Shown: positions 55,527 to 64,000 of the stretch, in pieces
Layout: each line of letters begins with the position of its first letter
How positions within the stretch are numbered: position 1 is the first letter of the stretch
Origin: Auriscalpium vulgare
Taxonomy: Eukaryota > Basidiomycota > Agaricomycetes > Russulales > Auriscalpiaceae
Direction of reading: 5' to 3'
Assembly (NCBI GenBank): GCA_019915015.1
Contig: JAHBBC010000068.1
Coordinates: 1-64,000 of the forward strand
Length of the DNA stretch: 64,000 bases
Program-made: the position numbers and the translations under genes
The notes under the pieces: model-generated
Database searches by the model: none
What the model was told of the DNA's origin: nothing
What the model saw: only the letters and a program-made list of their open reading frames with translations

Positions 55527-56703
55527 CTACGATGACCGTTGAGGATCTGTACCGGAATTATGGCCGAGTTCTGCAGTGCCGGACGGTTCCGTGTGCTCAA
55601 AGCATGTCCGGCGGCCTGTGAAGCGCCAGCCTAGGGTCGACCAGCTCATGTCGTTTACGTCCGGCATGTCCGTTCGAACGGGCCTGGGCGGCAGGCGCCG
55701 GGTAGCGAGGCGCATGAGCGCAGTCCCTACGACGGGGACATTCGCGACCGTCAGCGAGACGCACGCCTCAACGACCCCAGCGATGCCCTCCTTCGTACCG
55801 CCGGATGTGAGGATAAATGCCACGTGGGTGAGCGAAACTATTGTCGTTGCAACTGCGCGACGTGTCAAACGCGCTACTGCGGTGTGGGCAGTAAGGCACT
55901 TACTGCTCGTGGAGAAAATGAACATGACGCGGTGCCGCAGTTGCTTGTCTTTCACGCCTTGTATGAGTCGCAGGGGAAGCGTGATGAGCAGGAAGTCTGC
56001 TATCACGTCGACTACATGAGCAGATTGTGGGTTATCGGAGACGGACGAGGCGCGCTCACAGACTAGCTGGCAAATGGCCACCTGTTTGGTGAGCCGGCAC
56101 TGGGACAGCAGCTGCGACTTCCATTCCGGATGCGGCTCGCAGACCCACAGGAGCTGCGCGACGAGGAATATGAGCACCCCGACAAACACGCCGACGAGCC
56201 ACATGAGCTTGCGCCGCGCGTCGGGGTCGGGGTCGATCCGAAGAATGGAAACCAGGATGGAGATACGCGCGGACCAATTCACGGAATAAAAGGTCGATAC
56301 CATGAGATAGTACATGCTCGACTCCAACATGTGGTCTGTCGAAGGGGTCCTGCTGAGCATGTTGAAGTGCTCGCAGGGGATGTGGGCTTACCCAGTCCTT
56401 GCGCGTAGATGAAGGTTGCAACAACCTGGATTAATAGGCTGCGACTCGGGAGGAGGCATATGAGCGCTCGACGCAGTGAATTGCCGGCAGGACACGCACC
56501 TGAACATGGAGAAAGATGCCCAGGCATCGTCCCACCAGTGTCTGCCTCGTCTGATCCACAGACGAGTAACCGTCAAACCTATGGCAACAGAGCCTGCGAT
56601 GGACTCCGTCACTGGATAAACGCGCAGACGCTGAGATGACTAGCCATTCCAAGTAAAGCCGAGACGCACTTTCGATTTTCACTACCTCGTGGGAGAGCGA
56701 CAT
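55527..56703 (-). CDS. Pth11-like 7TM integral membrane protein, copy 4 (intact)
   Basis: Six exons (56670-56703, 56500-56593, 56392-56438, 56060-56335, 55904-56011, 55527-55852) sum to 885 nt, 294 residues, with canonical splice sites. N-terminus MSLSHEVVKIE. Membrane segments mirror copy 1 (SVAIGLTVTRLWIRRGR, LLIQVVATFIYAQGL, MYYLMVSTFYSVNWSARISI, MWLVGVFVGVLIFLVAQLLW, DVIADFLLITLPLRLIQG, VSLTHVAFIL, VSLTVANVPVVGTALMRLAT), with the two-Cys loop CEPHPEW...QCRL. Differences from copy 1 concentrate at the termini and in the C-terminal tail. Probably functional; ligand unknown. Its promoter faces the degraded spacer to the right. Confidence 0.75.
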
Positions 56704-58034
56704 AGATGACACCCACGGGCCCGCTCAAGCAGGAGTACAGGTGGAGGGGAGGTCGTGTTGACTGCCGACGGAAGTGAGTCGTAATATGCACGAACATCAA
56801 GCAAAGCGAACTGGCTCTGCACCCGGGAAGTCAGCAGGAATGCTGTAATATACCCTCAGTCTGGTGGTTGGCAAGACGATGGGACCAGGCACAATATGGG
56901 ATGCCCGACTGAGGCTCGTCGTTCAGTCGCCACATTGACGCCGCGCGCCTAGATGATGAAAACCAGGAACATTCCCGCTGCCAGTGCGACGCGGGACTAG
57001 GAAGCACATGCAAGAAGTTGGGCAACAAGGAGTGGCAGACATCGACCTACAAGAGACCTAGAGAGCCGAAGATAGTGCTGGTTGTACATAATGCCGTCCG
57101 CAGGCGTCGGCCACCAGTCGGCCACCAGGCGACCGTCGGAGGAAGACGTCATTTGATCATGAGTCTGCGAAGGTTTGGATCGACAGTTGAATCTTTCTAC
57201 CTGTTTTGTTTCATGGAGACTGGTCCGTCATCGCCTCCGACGGAACGCGCAAGAACGGTGGGAGAAACTCGCCGACCAACGGACGGAGCGCTGCCAGTGG
57301 ACTTACGCAGAAGCTTGCTGATATTGCATGGTAGGAGCTTTGGGGTATTGAAGTGGTTGGCATGGCGGACACGACAATGCGCAGGGCGCCGCGGGCGTCA
57401 CGGTCTGACCATTGGCCGAAGTGGTGCATACGTCGACACGATCCCGCGCGCAAAAGGGACGACGAGGATAACGCGGAGAGGGAAAAAAGGCAAGACAAGA
57501 AGTCCCGGGGAAGCATGTAAGAGGCATGAAGCAAGGTGCGTTCAATAATTATCTGAACGGAACATTTAGCTTCGACTGGGAGCAGTGGCTGTGCACCCTT
57601 TGATAGCACAGCCACAGCCACAGTCGACATCAAAATGATGTTCCTTCGAATTCAACAAGCTCCCTATTGATTCCTCCGTCCTCCCATTCATGATAAGTAT
57701 CATAGGGTTTGCCTGGACGCTGTCGTGGCCCACCACTAGCCCTGCGCTCACGTCGGCCTCGAGGCGGCGCGCGGCAGGTCATCCGACCGATTCGCGCCCA
57801 CGTACTAGTGCCACCACATATCGCGCCGTCGATGTCTGGCCCATGCGACAGCGCTAACCACTGTTTGTATTGCCTTCGAAGGCTTCCCGCTGGTCATAAG
57901 CGGCGGGGTTCTGAGGCTCATATCGCGTTCAACGTCCTGTTTCCCTGTGCGTGCTCCGCAGCTCGAACACTCTCCTACCGGACTCCGCGCACACTCGCAC
58001 TATCCCGCGCGCTCATTACACGAGCACGGTGACG
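56704..58034. repeat. Duplicated spacer between 7TM copy 4 and receptor B
   Basis: 56,740-56,950 parallels 27,570-27,780. 57,335-57,541 parallels 28,050-28,240 and includes a Snu23 exon 1-like stretch (GATAACGCGGAGAGGG near 57,465). 57,630-57,890 parallels 40,357-40,619. No intact gene. Confidence 0.6.
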
Positions 58035-59369
58035 ATGCCCGACCACGGGTACCGGGCGAACTGCACAGCGAGCGATGATAGGGACCAGAAATGCACATCG
58101 GTTCGTCTGACGAATGGGCAGAGCGTCGGGATGACGGTGCGTGCTTTCGTGTGGAATCTACATAATGGATGGCAGGCTGACGACGTGCGCAGGTCACGGC
58201 GGAGGCAGGATTCATCAGTATGGTGTCGATACTGGTGCTCTTCGCGCTCATCGCAGTGCGTGCTTTTCCCTGCGGCGCAGTCTACTCTAGCTGACAATGC
58301 GCTCTAGCGGAACGTGATATTCTACCGACGAACATGGGCTCCGGGGACGTGGAGCCTGCTGCGGGAGCCCACAGATATCTACATGGTGCGTAGTCAATCC
58401 TATCCTCCGTATCCCACGCAGCTCAACAACTCCGCTCTCCGTAGCTAACGCTATTCATTTTCGATCTCATCCAAGCGCTGGCCGGCGCGGTCGACGTGAA
58501 GTGGATCCACGGGAGCTTCGTGCACACCGGTCTTCTGCACCGCGCAAGGCGTCCTGTGGCAGCTGGGCGAGGTCGGAGTCGCCCTCACGACGCTCGTGCG
58601 TTTTTGTTCCCTGCTCCTCCTGCGCACCGCATACTAACCACGTCCGCAGGCGATCACCGTGCACACGTTCATCGTCGTCTTCTGGCACAAGGGCGTACAC
58701 TCCCGGCGCGCAGCGAGCGCGGTCGTCGCGGTCATCTGGATCTTCGTGATATTGTGGTCGAGCATCGGGCTGGGCATCAGCAAGCACTACGACGTGCCGT
58801 CGCCGTACTGGTGCTGGATCGGGCGGCAGCACCAGGTCGACCAGATCCTGGGCGAGTACCTGTGGCTGTGGGCAACGCTCTTTACCTCGGTGCTCGCCTA
58901 CGTACCGCTGTTCCTCTGGAGCATCGGGAACTTGTCTCACGACGGCCGGGCCTTCCGCCTGCACGCGGCGGGCGACGTGAACGACGCGGGCGCGCGGCAG
59001 GCGCACGGCATGTTCGCGTACCCCGCGGTGTACTCGGTGCTCGTCATCCCGCTCAGCGTCGCGCGCTTCCGCGCATTCAACGGCCACCACGTCCCCGCGG
59101 GCGTGACGTTCACCGCGATCACGCTCTTCTACCTGTCCAAGTTCGCGAATGTGCTGCTGCTGCTCATCACGCGCCCGGCGCTGCTGCTGCTGCAGCCGCC
59201 ACCCGTGCCGGCGCCGGTGGAGGCGGTGCAGGTACAGATCGGGGGCGGGCGGGGGCGGGAGTGCATTGGGGCACGTGGGCGGGGACGAGGAGGGCGGGTG
59301 GGATCTGCCAAGCCGGAAGAGCATCACGATGTCGATGGTGAGTGCTCAGTGGGAACCCGGGCTGCATGA
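58035..59369 (+). pseudogene. 7TM receptor family B (Git3/cAMP-receptor-like), copy B, one frameshift
   Basis: Exons 58035-58136, 58193-58255, 58308-58385, 58445-58595 and 58650-59369. Helices: VSILVLFALIA; LTLFIFDLIQALAGAVDVKW; VLWQLGEVGVALTTL (frame after the shift); AITVHTFIVVFW; VVAVIWIFVILWSSIGLG; LWLWATLFTSVLAYVPLFLW; FAYPAVYSVLVIPLSVARF; and LFYLSKFANVLLLL. The order, with a conserved Trp-Cys-Trp-Ile loop (YWCWIG) and a basic cytosolic loop, resembles fungal glucose/cAMP-type GPCRs. In exon 4 the frame jumps by two bases at about 58,530, just before the expected FCTAQG; all other exons are in phase. Either a recent inactivating deletion or a sequencing error. Confidence 0.65.
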
Positions 59370-60546
59370 GATGAAGTGAGAGGGCGCGGTGTCGTGCATA
59401 TGCATATGCATATACCCAATGTACATGATAATTGTCATTTGACTCTTGAGTAGGTCATGCGAATTGTGCATGCACCACGATAAAAGTATGCGTTCTCGAA
59501 GCTCCACATTGCTGAGGAATAGAGCCATGTATATCCTAGTATGAAGTTTCACGAGCATTATGGGACAAAATTGAGCTCCATCGACACCATCTCGCGGGGT
59601 TCAATCTCAAGATCTTGAAGGACTTCCTGAGCTCTATACAACGCGCACCTTTGCATTCGCATCCATCGGGATACCCTACTTACGCGCTCTGTACGCGGTT
59701 CTACAATTGTACAGGCCCGTGCGCGCATCGCATGCGCGTGAAGACAGCGAGGCGCTAGTCCGTCGTCCCCGGCCCTCCGCGTCGGTGGCTCGTAGCCTAA
59801 GTATATGATGTCCTTCAGCCTTCGGCGGATTTCGCTTGAGTGATGTAAGATGCCGTCGGACCGCATTTCCTGTATCGTGCGTGCGCTGTTACCGTGAGTT
59901 TGACTCATGGCTGTTTACTCGCACATCATGGCAGGGCATCACTCTCGTCTTGCATCGCGCCGGCTCGGGACAGGATGGGAAGACACCGTGCGGTGATGGA
60001 ATGCCATACGCCAGTATTTTTGCAGCTGTTTTGATGGAGCGCCGTGGTTCTCGAGTCGCAACTCTCGCGAGTGGAAGAAAAACAAAATTGATTGCGTTCT
60101 CGACACATCATCAGTAGCAGGAGCAATGCAACGCAGAATTAGCGAAGAGCCAGGTGCATATAGAGGGAGTTGGGGGGGATCGGCCGATACATTTAGGATA
60201 GACGGAAGCTACAGGTCGACCACTTATGCGTCACAGAGGTCAGAAGGTAGATCTAAGTAATGAACTCACCGACGAGACCTTCCTTCTAACAGCACGACCT
60301 AGCGTGGGGCTTGCTAGTCGCCACGTCATGCAAACGCCCAAGTGCCGGACTGCTAGGAAGAGCTACTGTACACAGGAAATGAGCGTGCACGCTGAGCCGT
60401 AAGTCAATATGACGGATCCGATAGCTCAACTAAACGTCCAAGAGTGCATCTATACAAGATCGGAGGCCACTATGTGGTTGATGGAAGAGGCGAATGCGTG
60501 TAGAGGCTGACGTGCGCTGCGCTGGGTGCTGGTGGGAGCATTAGAA
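59370..60546. other. Intergenic with a Snu23 exon 3-like relic
   Basis: 59,685-59,750 resembles Snu23 exon 3 (CGCGCATCGCAT core, flanked by TCTACAnTTGnACAGG on one side and GTGAAGACA on the other). The rest shows nothing recognisable. A CATATG-rich palindromic tract lies at 59,396-59,412. Confidence 0.45.
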
Positions 60547-60977
60547 ATGGTGCGCAGCGCGGGAACAGCCTTGCGCTGGCGACGCCCTAGTCGCACGCCC
60601 TGTCGCAGCATCGTACCACCACCATCTTGCCGCACTGTACGCTCAAGGACGTTGAATTTGATCTCTTCAGTCGAACAACACCGCACGAACATTCCAATAC
60701 CATCTCTTGTTGAATTCACTCGTGTTCCTCAAAGCGATGGCACACGATCAGCGCATCCCTGGGTACTATCCAACACCCAGATATGCGACCCACCCGCAGC
60801 TGACGATTACTGTTCGAGGAACAGTGGAACCCCTACTGGGCCTGACCCAGCGTCCACAGGTTCTAGTCGGCTCGAGTTGAGAGGTCAGCTCGCCTTGCGT
60901 TTGTCATGAGTCCGGTCATCGCTCTGACACAACATATTTAAAGTCGAAAAATGCTCCGGACTGCCGAAAATCAGATG

Positions 60978-60982
60978 TCTCA
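60978..60982. repeat. Left target duplication of the copia-type element
   Basis: TCTCA, repeated exactly at 62,420-62,424. Confidence 0.85.
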
Positions 60983-61116
60983 TGTTGGCGATGTGGGTCA
61001 TCGCTCGTCGTAGGGTACATACTTACGTAATCCGCGTCGCTGTATGCGCGCGTCGTGCTCGTACTTTCTTCACTCTCTCCGGTCACCTCCCCTGCAATCA
61101 TACTTTGATTCTCATA

Positions 61117-61131
61117 GGTTATGGGCCCTGC
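61117..61131 (+). promoter_or_regulatory. Primer binding site (initiator tRNA-Met, internal)
   Basis: GGTTATGGGCCC followed by TGC. Complementary to the GGGCCCATAACC anticodon stem-loop common to eukaryotic initiator tRNAs. Confidence 0.75.
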
Positions 61132-61199
61132 TCGTCGCTCTTAGCCCCCTAGTATCATTCTTCCTTTGCTCTTGACCCGATTCAGTCACCCCCGGCCAG

Positions 61200-61300
61200 C
61201 TAGAGCCTCATATCCAGCCAGTTGCCAGCTAGAGCATATCCAGCCAGTTGCCAGCTAGAGCGAGAATCCAGCCAGTCTCCCCAGTGCGCCAGCTAGAGCA
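61200..61300 (+). repeat. Leader tandem repeats of the copia-type element
   Basis: About four imperfect copies of a ~25-bp unit with core ATCCAGCCAGTTGCCAGCTAG between the primer site and gag, followed by a TTCCC-rich tract (61,312-61,330). Confidence 0.7.
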
Positions 61301-61387
61301 AGAATCCAGCCTTCCCTTCCCTTCCCTTCCCGTCATTGAATCATCTCCGCCCTCGACAATCTTTCGCCACATCACCACATCACTACG

Positions 61388-62300
61388 ATGACCTCCGGTA
61401 TCGAGAAACTCAACGAGGAGAACTACTCGACGTGGGTCATTCAGATGGAGGCCTTGCTGGAGGAGAAGGAGTTGTGGGATGTGGTCAGCGGGGAGGAGAT
61501 GATGCCGCATACGGGTCCAAATTCCAAAGGTGTGAAAACCTGCTCGTAAAGAACGCCTTGCCCGTGCCAAGATCATCCTGCACCTCGAGCCTTCCAACTC
61601 CCCCATGCCCAGTCCAAGGACGTTCGCGAGGTATGGACCAACCTCGAGCGCATCCATCGCTCACGTGGTTTCGGCACCCTCATGTCTCTCCGTCGCCGCC
61701 TCTTCGAGATGGCGAAGCGTGACAACCAGTCCATGCAGTCGTGGGTAGCCCAGGTTCGCACGGCTGCCTTCCACCTCAAAGCTGCTGGCTACAAGCTCGA
61801 GGATATGGACGTCATCATGGCGCTCACCCAGCATCTCCCTCCCTCCTTTGCTCCCCTTATCGTCTCCCTCGAGTCCACCCCTGTCGACGAGCTCACTATC
61901 GACAATGTTGTCACCCGTCTCCTCAACGAGGAAACTCGTCAGCTCCTTGAGCAGACTCTGGACGTGGATCTCTGGGGTGGGCGCACCGACAAGTCCGAGA
62001 GCACCAACTTGTCTCGTGGCAAGCTGCGTTTTGCGCCGCCTTCGCATTCCGACATGCGCTGTTACAACTGTCGTGGTCGTGGTCACATGGCCTCCCAGTG
62101 TCCCTCCCCGAAGCAGCCCGGGCAAGGTTCGAGGACGATGAAGAGGAACCGCGTAGGGAGAAGGTGCATATGGCGCGCGATGAAGAGGTTGATAAGTCCC
62201 AGCTCACTTTTTAATTCCTCCATACTCCTCACATTCTTTTTAATACCCATTCGTTTAATATGGACTCGCTTGACCCAAGAGGTTGTGTTGGCGATGTGGG
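61388..62300 (+). pseudogene. Copia-type gag polyprotein (UBN2-like) with zinc knuckle, frameshifted
   Basis: Starts at ATG 61,388 (MTSGIEKLNEENYSTWVIQM, a typical copia gag opening). The frame is lost around 61,530-61,560 and again near 61,586, resumes by 61,598 and stays open through 61,682-62,150: LMSLRRRLFEMAKR, TAAFHLKAAGYKLEDMDVIM, LESTPVDELTIDNVVTRLL, and a CX2CX4HX4C knuckle CYNCRGRGHMASQC (about 62,062-62,103). The gag-like frame then runs without a clear stop into the right LTR. Such gag-only elements can be mobilised in trans if cis signals are intact. Confidence 0.78.
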
Positions 62301-62419
62301 TCATCGCTCGTCGTAGGGTACATACTTACGTAATCCGCGTCGCTGTATGCGCGCGTCGTGCTCGTACTTTCTTCACTCTCTCCGGTCACCTCCCCTGCAA
62401 TCATACTTTGATTCTCATA
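62286..62419 (+). repeat. 3' LTR of the copia-type element
   Basis: 134 bp, reads as identical to 60,983-61,116. The purine tract before it (AAGAGGTTG) is weak for a polypurine tract. Right target duplication TCTCA at 62,420-62,424. Confidence 0.88.
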
Positions 62420-64000
62420 TCTCAAAGGTTTCCACGTCTCCATACGGGTCGACGGCAAGGACAAGAGGCACACAAGGGTGTGCGTAGGCAAGCACGAGGC
62501 CATTTGGAGTGAAGAATTTCAAGTCTTGTGAGTCAAACAAAACTTTAATTGCAAACCAGAGTGCTGACTCACAAGACTTGCCAGTGACTACTCGGAGACA
62601 TCCCAAGTCGAACTCGAGATATGGGCACATCGATATCTAAAGTGCCAAAAGTCTGTTGCTAAGACTTCTATCAACGTCACCAATTTGCTGCAACATAAAA
62701 ATGGCTAGTTATGTTCCCCTATGCTGTGTCTCCCATTCTGATTGCTCATTTTCAAAGGTCCCCACTCGCTTGAGATCATCTATCCTCAAAAGAGGGCAAA
62801 CTGTTACTGCCAGCTCTACATGACTGCTGTTCATATGACTGATGCTTCCCATGTTCAGTATGAAGCAACTCATGCTATTGAAACAGCTCAGCTTGCTACT
62901 CCTACTGCACTTATTACAACAATTGATGTGGCTGGCCACATGCAGGAGCATACAACAACTGCAAATGATATATGGGGGCCACTTCTCAATAAATTGGGAT
63001 TATTTGCATCCCTTATGGACAATGTGTCTCAGGTAAATTTCACTAAGACTGTCTGATTGTAAATTCATTTACATATCTGCTAAGGTCCATCCATATCTGA
63101 AAATGGCCTGGACAATATTAGATGCTGCACACAAGGTGTTTAGGCTCTCAATGAACACATAATTTAGGGCTAATATTCAAAATTACAGATAATAGTCTCT
63201 CAACAAGAACGTGATAAAAAAGTTGACGAGCTTGGAGAAGTCATCACTAGAGTCTTTGATATTGTGCTCACAGCTGGCATGTTAAAGAAGAGTCAAACCC
63301 AGCTAAAGGTTCTCAGTGCTTTAGCCAAGCAGACTTTAGAATGTGGCTATTTCATTCTGGATTATTATAGGAAAAAGAGCTTTTGTAAATCTTCATATAT
63401 GCCATATACAGATTGATACTGATTGATATTCACAGGGAAAAGGACCATCAAGTATTCAGGATTATCTCAAGTTGACAAAATCATTGTGGAGTATGAAGAT
63501 CAGTTTAGCAAGCTGAGAGCAGCATTTCAAGAGATCACCACTCTTGAGACTCACCTAGTTGTTCAGAGGATTTTTGAGCAGAGTGAAGATATCACAAATC
63601 TCAGTAAGCCCCTTCTATGATGTTTTTGTGATTTTCTAATGGTAATCCAGAGGAGAAATCTGACCTCTCTGATATGCCATATGCTAGAGGTGCTCGTCAT
63701 CAAACTGGGAAACAATGTCTGCCTGGGACTCGCACATATTTGCTAGAGGATATAAGAAATTGGATAGATAATCCAACTGGAAATGCCTCTAAAATGTTGT
63801 TATTGACAGGCCTTTCTGGCACTGGGAAATCATCTGTGGCACACTCTATTGCAGAGCACTACTATCAATTGAAACGTCTGGGATCATCTTTCTGCTTTGA
63901 CAGAAATACTAGTATGCTTGCAAAAACTCTATTTAGCACACTTGCAGTGGATCTTGCAGAATTTGACCACTCCTTCAAACATGCACTTGTCAGATGTGTT

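Larger units (their letters stand above)
60983..62419 (+). mobile_element. Gag-only copia-type LTR element (non-autonomous), 1.44 kb
   Basis: Two 134-bp LTRs (60,983-61,116 and 62,286-62,419) read as identical by eye; they start TGTTGGCGATG and end CTCATA, flanked by the perfect 5-bp duplication TCTCA. Immediately inside the left LTR is GGTTATGGGCCCTGC (61,117-61,131), complementary to the anticodon region of initiator tRNA-Met with one mismatch: half-tRNA priming as in Drosophila copia. The interior has only gag; protease, integrase and reverse transcriptase are absent, so the element depends on another for movement. Identical LTRs indicate a recent insertion, here into the C2 exon of the NLR gene. 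Confidence 0.88.
60547..64000 (+). pseudogene. NLR-type STAND NTPase gene (C2, Goodbye-like, NACHT), 5' part, disrupted
   Basis: A possible N-terminal exon at 60,547-60,902 (Ser/Pro-rich). A C2-like domain is split by the copia element: 60,943-60,982, then 62,425-62,527 (VSIRVDGKDKR, HEAIWSEEFQV) and 62,576-62,706 (DYSETSQVELEIWAHR). A Goodbye-like helical N-terminal module follows in exons 62,820-63,032, 63,085-63,135, 63,189-63,384 and 63,436-63,603 (VHPYLKMAWTILDAAHK). The NACHT domain begins at 63,651: CLPGTRTYLLEDIRNWI, then Walker A LLLTGLSGTGKSSVAHSIAE (about 63,800-63,835), continuing off the window. Such fungal NLRs act in non-self recognition and programmed cell death. The join near 62,706-62,755 is unresolved. 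Base composition is clearly AT-richer than the rest of the window. Confidence 0.65.

Noticed and set aside
60983..61116. Copia LTR ending at ...TCTCA in canonical TG...CA form
   Set aside because: Both LTR copies share two more bases (TA), and only the longer version leaves an exact 5-bp duplication and restores the NLR frame.
1..64000. CRISPR arrays, bacterial operons, riboswitches
   Set aside because: The sequence is eukaryotic with dense spliceosomal introns; the only tandem repeats are short leader or subterminal arrays of transposons.
1..64000. tRNA and rRNA genes
   Set aside because: No convincing A/B box pair with foldable cloverleaf or rRNA signature was noticed by eye; a tRNAscan-SE run would be decisive.

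Overview
The window comes from a filamentous basidiomycete, most likely an Agaricomycete. Genes are split by many short (about 45-80 bp) introns, sit close together on both strands, and include basidiomycete-type families: F-box proteins, single-pass Cys-rich membrane proteins, 7TM receptors and NLRs. Coordinates below come from reading splice sites by eye and checking that summed exon lengths keep frame. No alignment or database search was run.

Left third (1-25,200), conserved genes: DASH/DAM kinetochore subunit Dad4 (104-448), a Cys-rich single-pass membrane protein (1,573-4,006), a hemerythrin-like HHE protein (4,756-5,930), a PC-esterase/SGNH membrane protein (6,389-7,940, minus), a cytosolic-type Xaa-Pro aminopeptidase with a long Ser-rich N-terminal extension (9,764-13,058), a 2OG-Fe(II) oxygenase with a 7-nt microexon (13,600-15,160), an F-box protein (16,238-17,675, minus), a bifunctional lysine-ketoglutarate reductase/saccharopine dehydrogenase (18,269-21,776), an Erd1-like EXS membrane protein (22,272-23,873, minus) and, head to head with it, the tri-snRNP protein Snu23 (24,017-24,802).

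Middle and right (25,200-60,500), a duplicated and transposon-riddled locus: four paralogous 7TM (Pth11-like) genes lie on the minus strand. Two are intact (26,348-27,537; 55,527-56,703), one is frameshifted and one is split by a 2.8-kb element. Two copies of a second 7TM receptor lie on the plus strand and both are damaged. Fragments resembling Snu23 lie between and beside them. Insertions are nested: a 12.06-kb TIR element (28,261-40,319) carries a decayed Cdh1/Fizzy-related fragment and a 6.86-kb P-superfamily-like transposon (32,416-39,273; 32-bp TIRs, perfect 8-bp target duplication) that encodes a Ulp1-type protease and a DDE-type transposase. A small hAT-like element (40,620-47,457) contains a young chromodomain Ty3/Gypsy element with two 341-bp LTRs that read as identical (40,895-46,832). 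A second element with the same CATCAGC-type TIR (48,727-51,546) sits in a 7TM intron.

Right end (60,500-64,000): an NLR-type gene with C2, Goodbye-like and NACHT segments runs off the window. Its C2 exon is interrupted by a gag-only copia-type element (60,983-62,419) whose two 134-bp LTRs read as identical, flanked by a perfect 5-bp duplication; the reading frame resumes exactly across the site. The main interest is the P-like/ULP1 transposon, the gene-carrying TIR elements, and how these insertions have reshaped a receptor/NLR-rich accessory region next to housekeeping genes.
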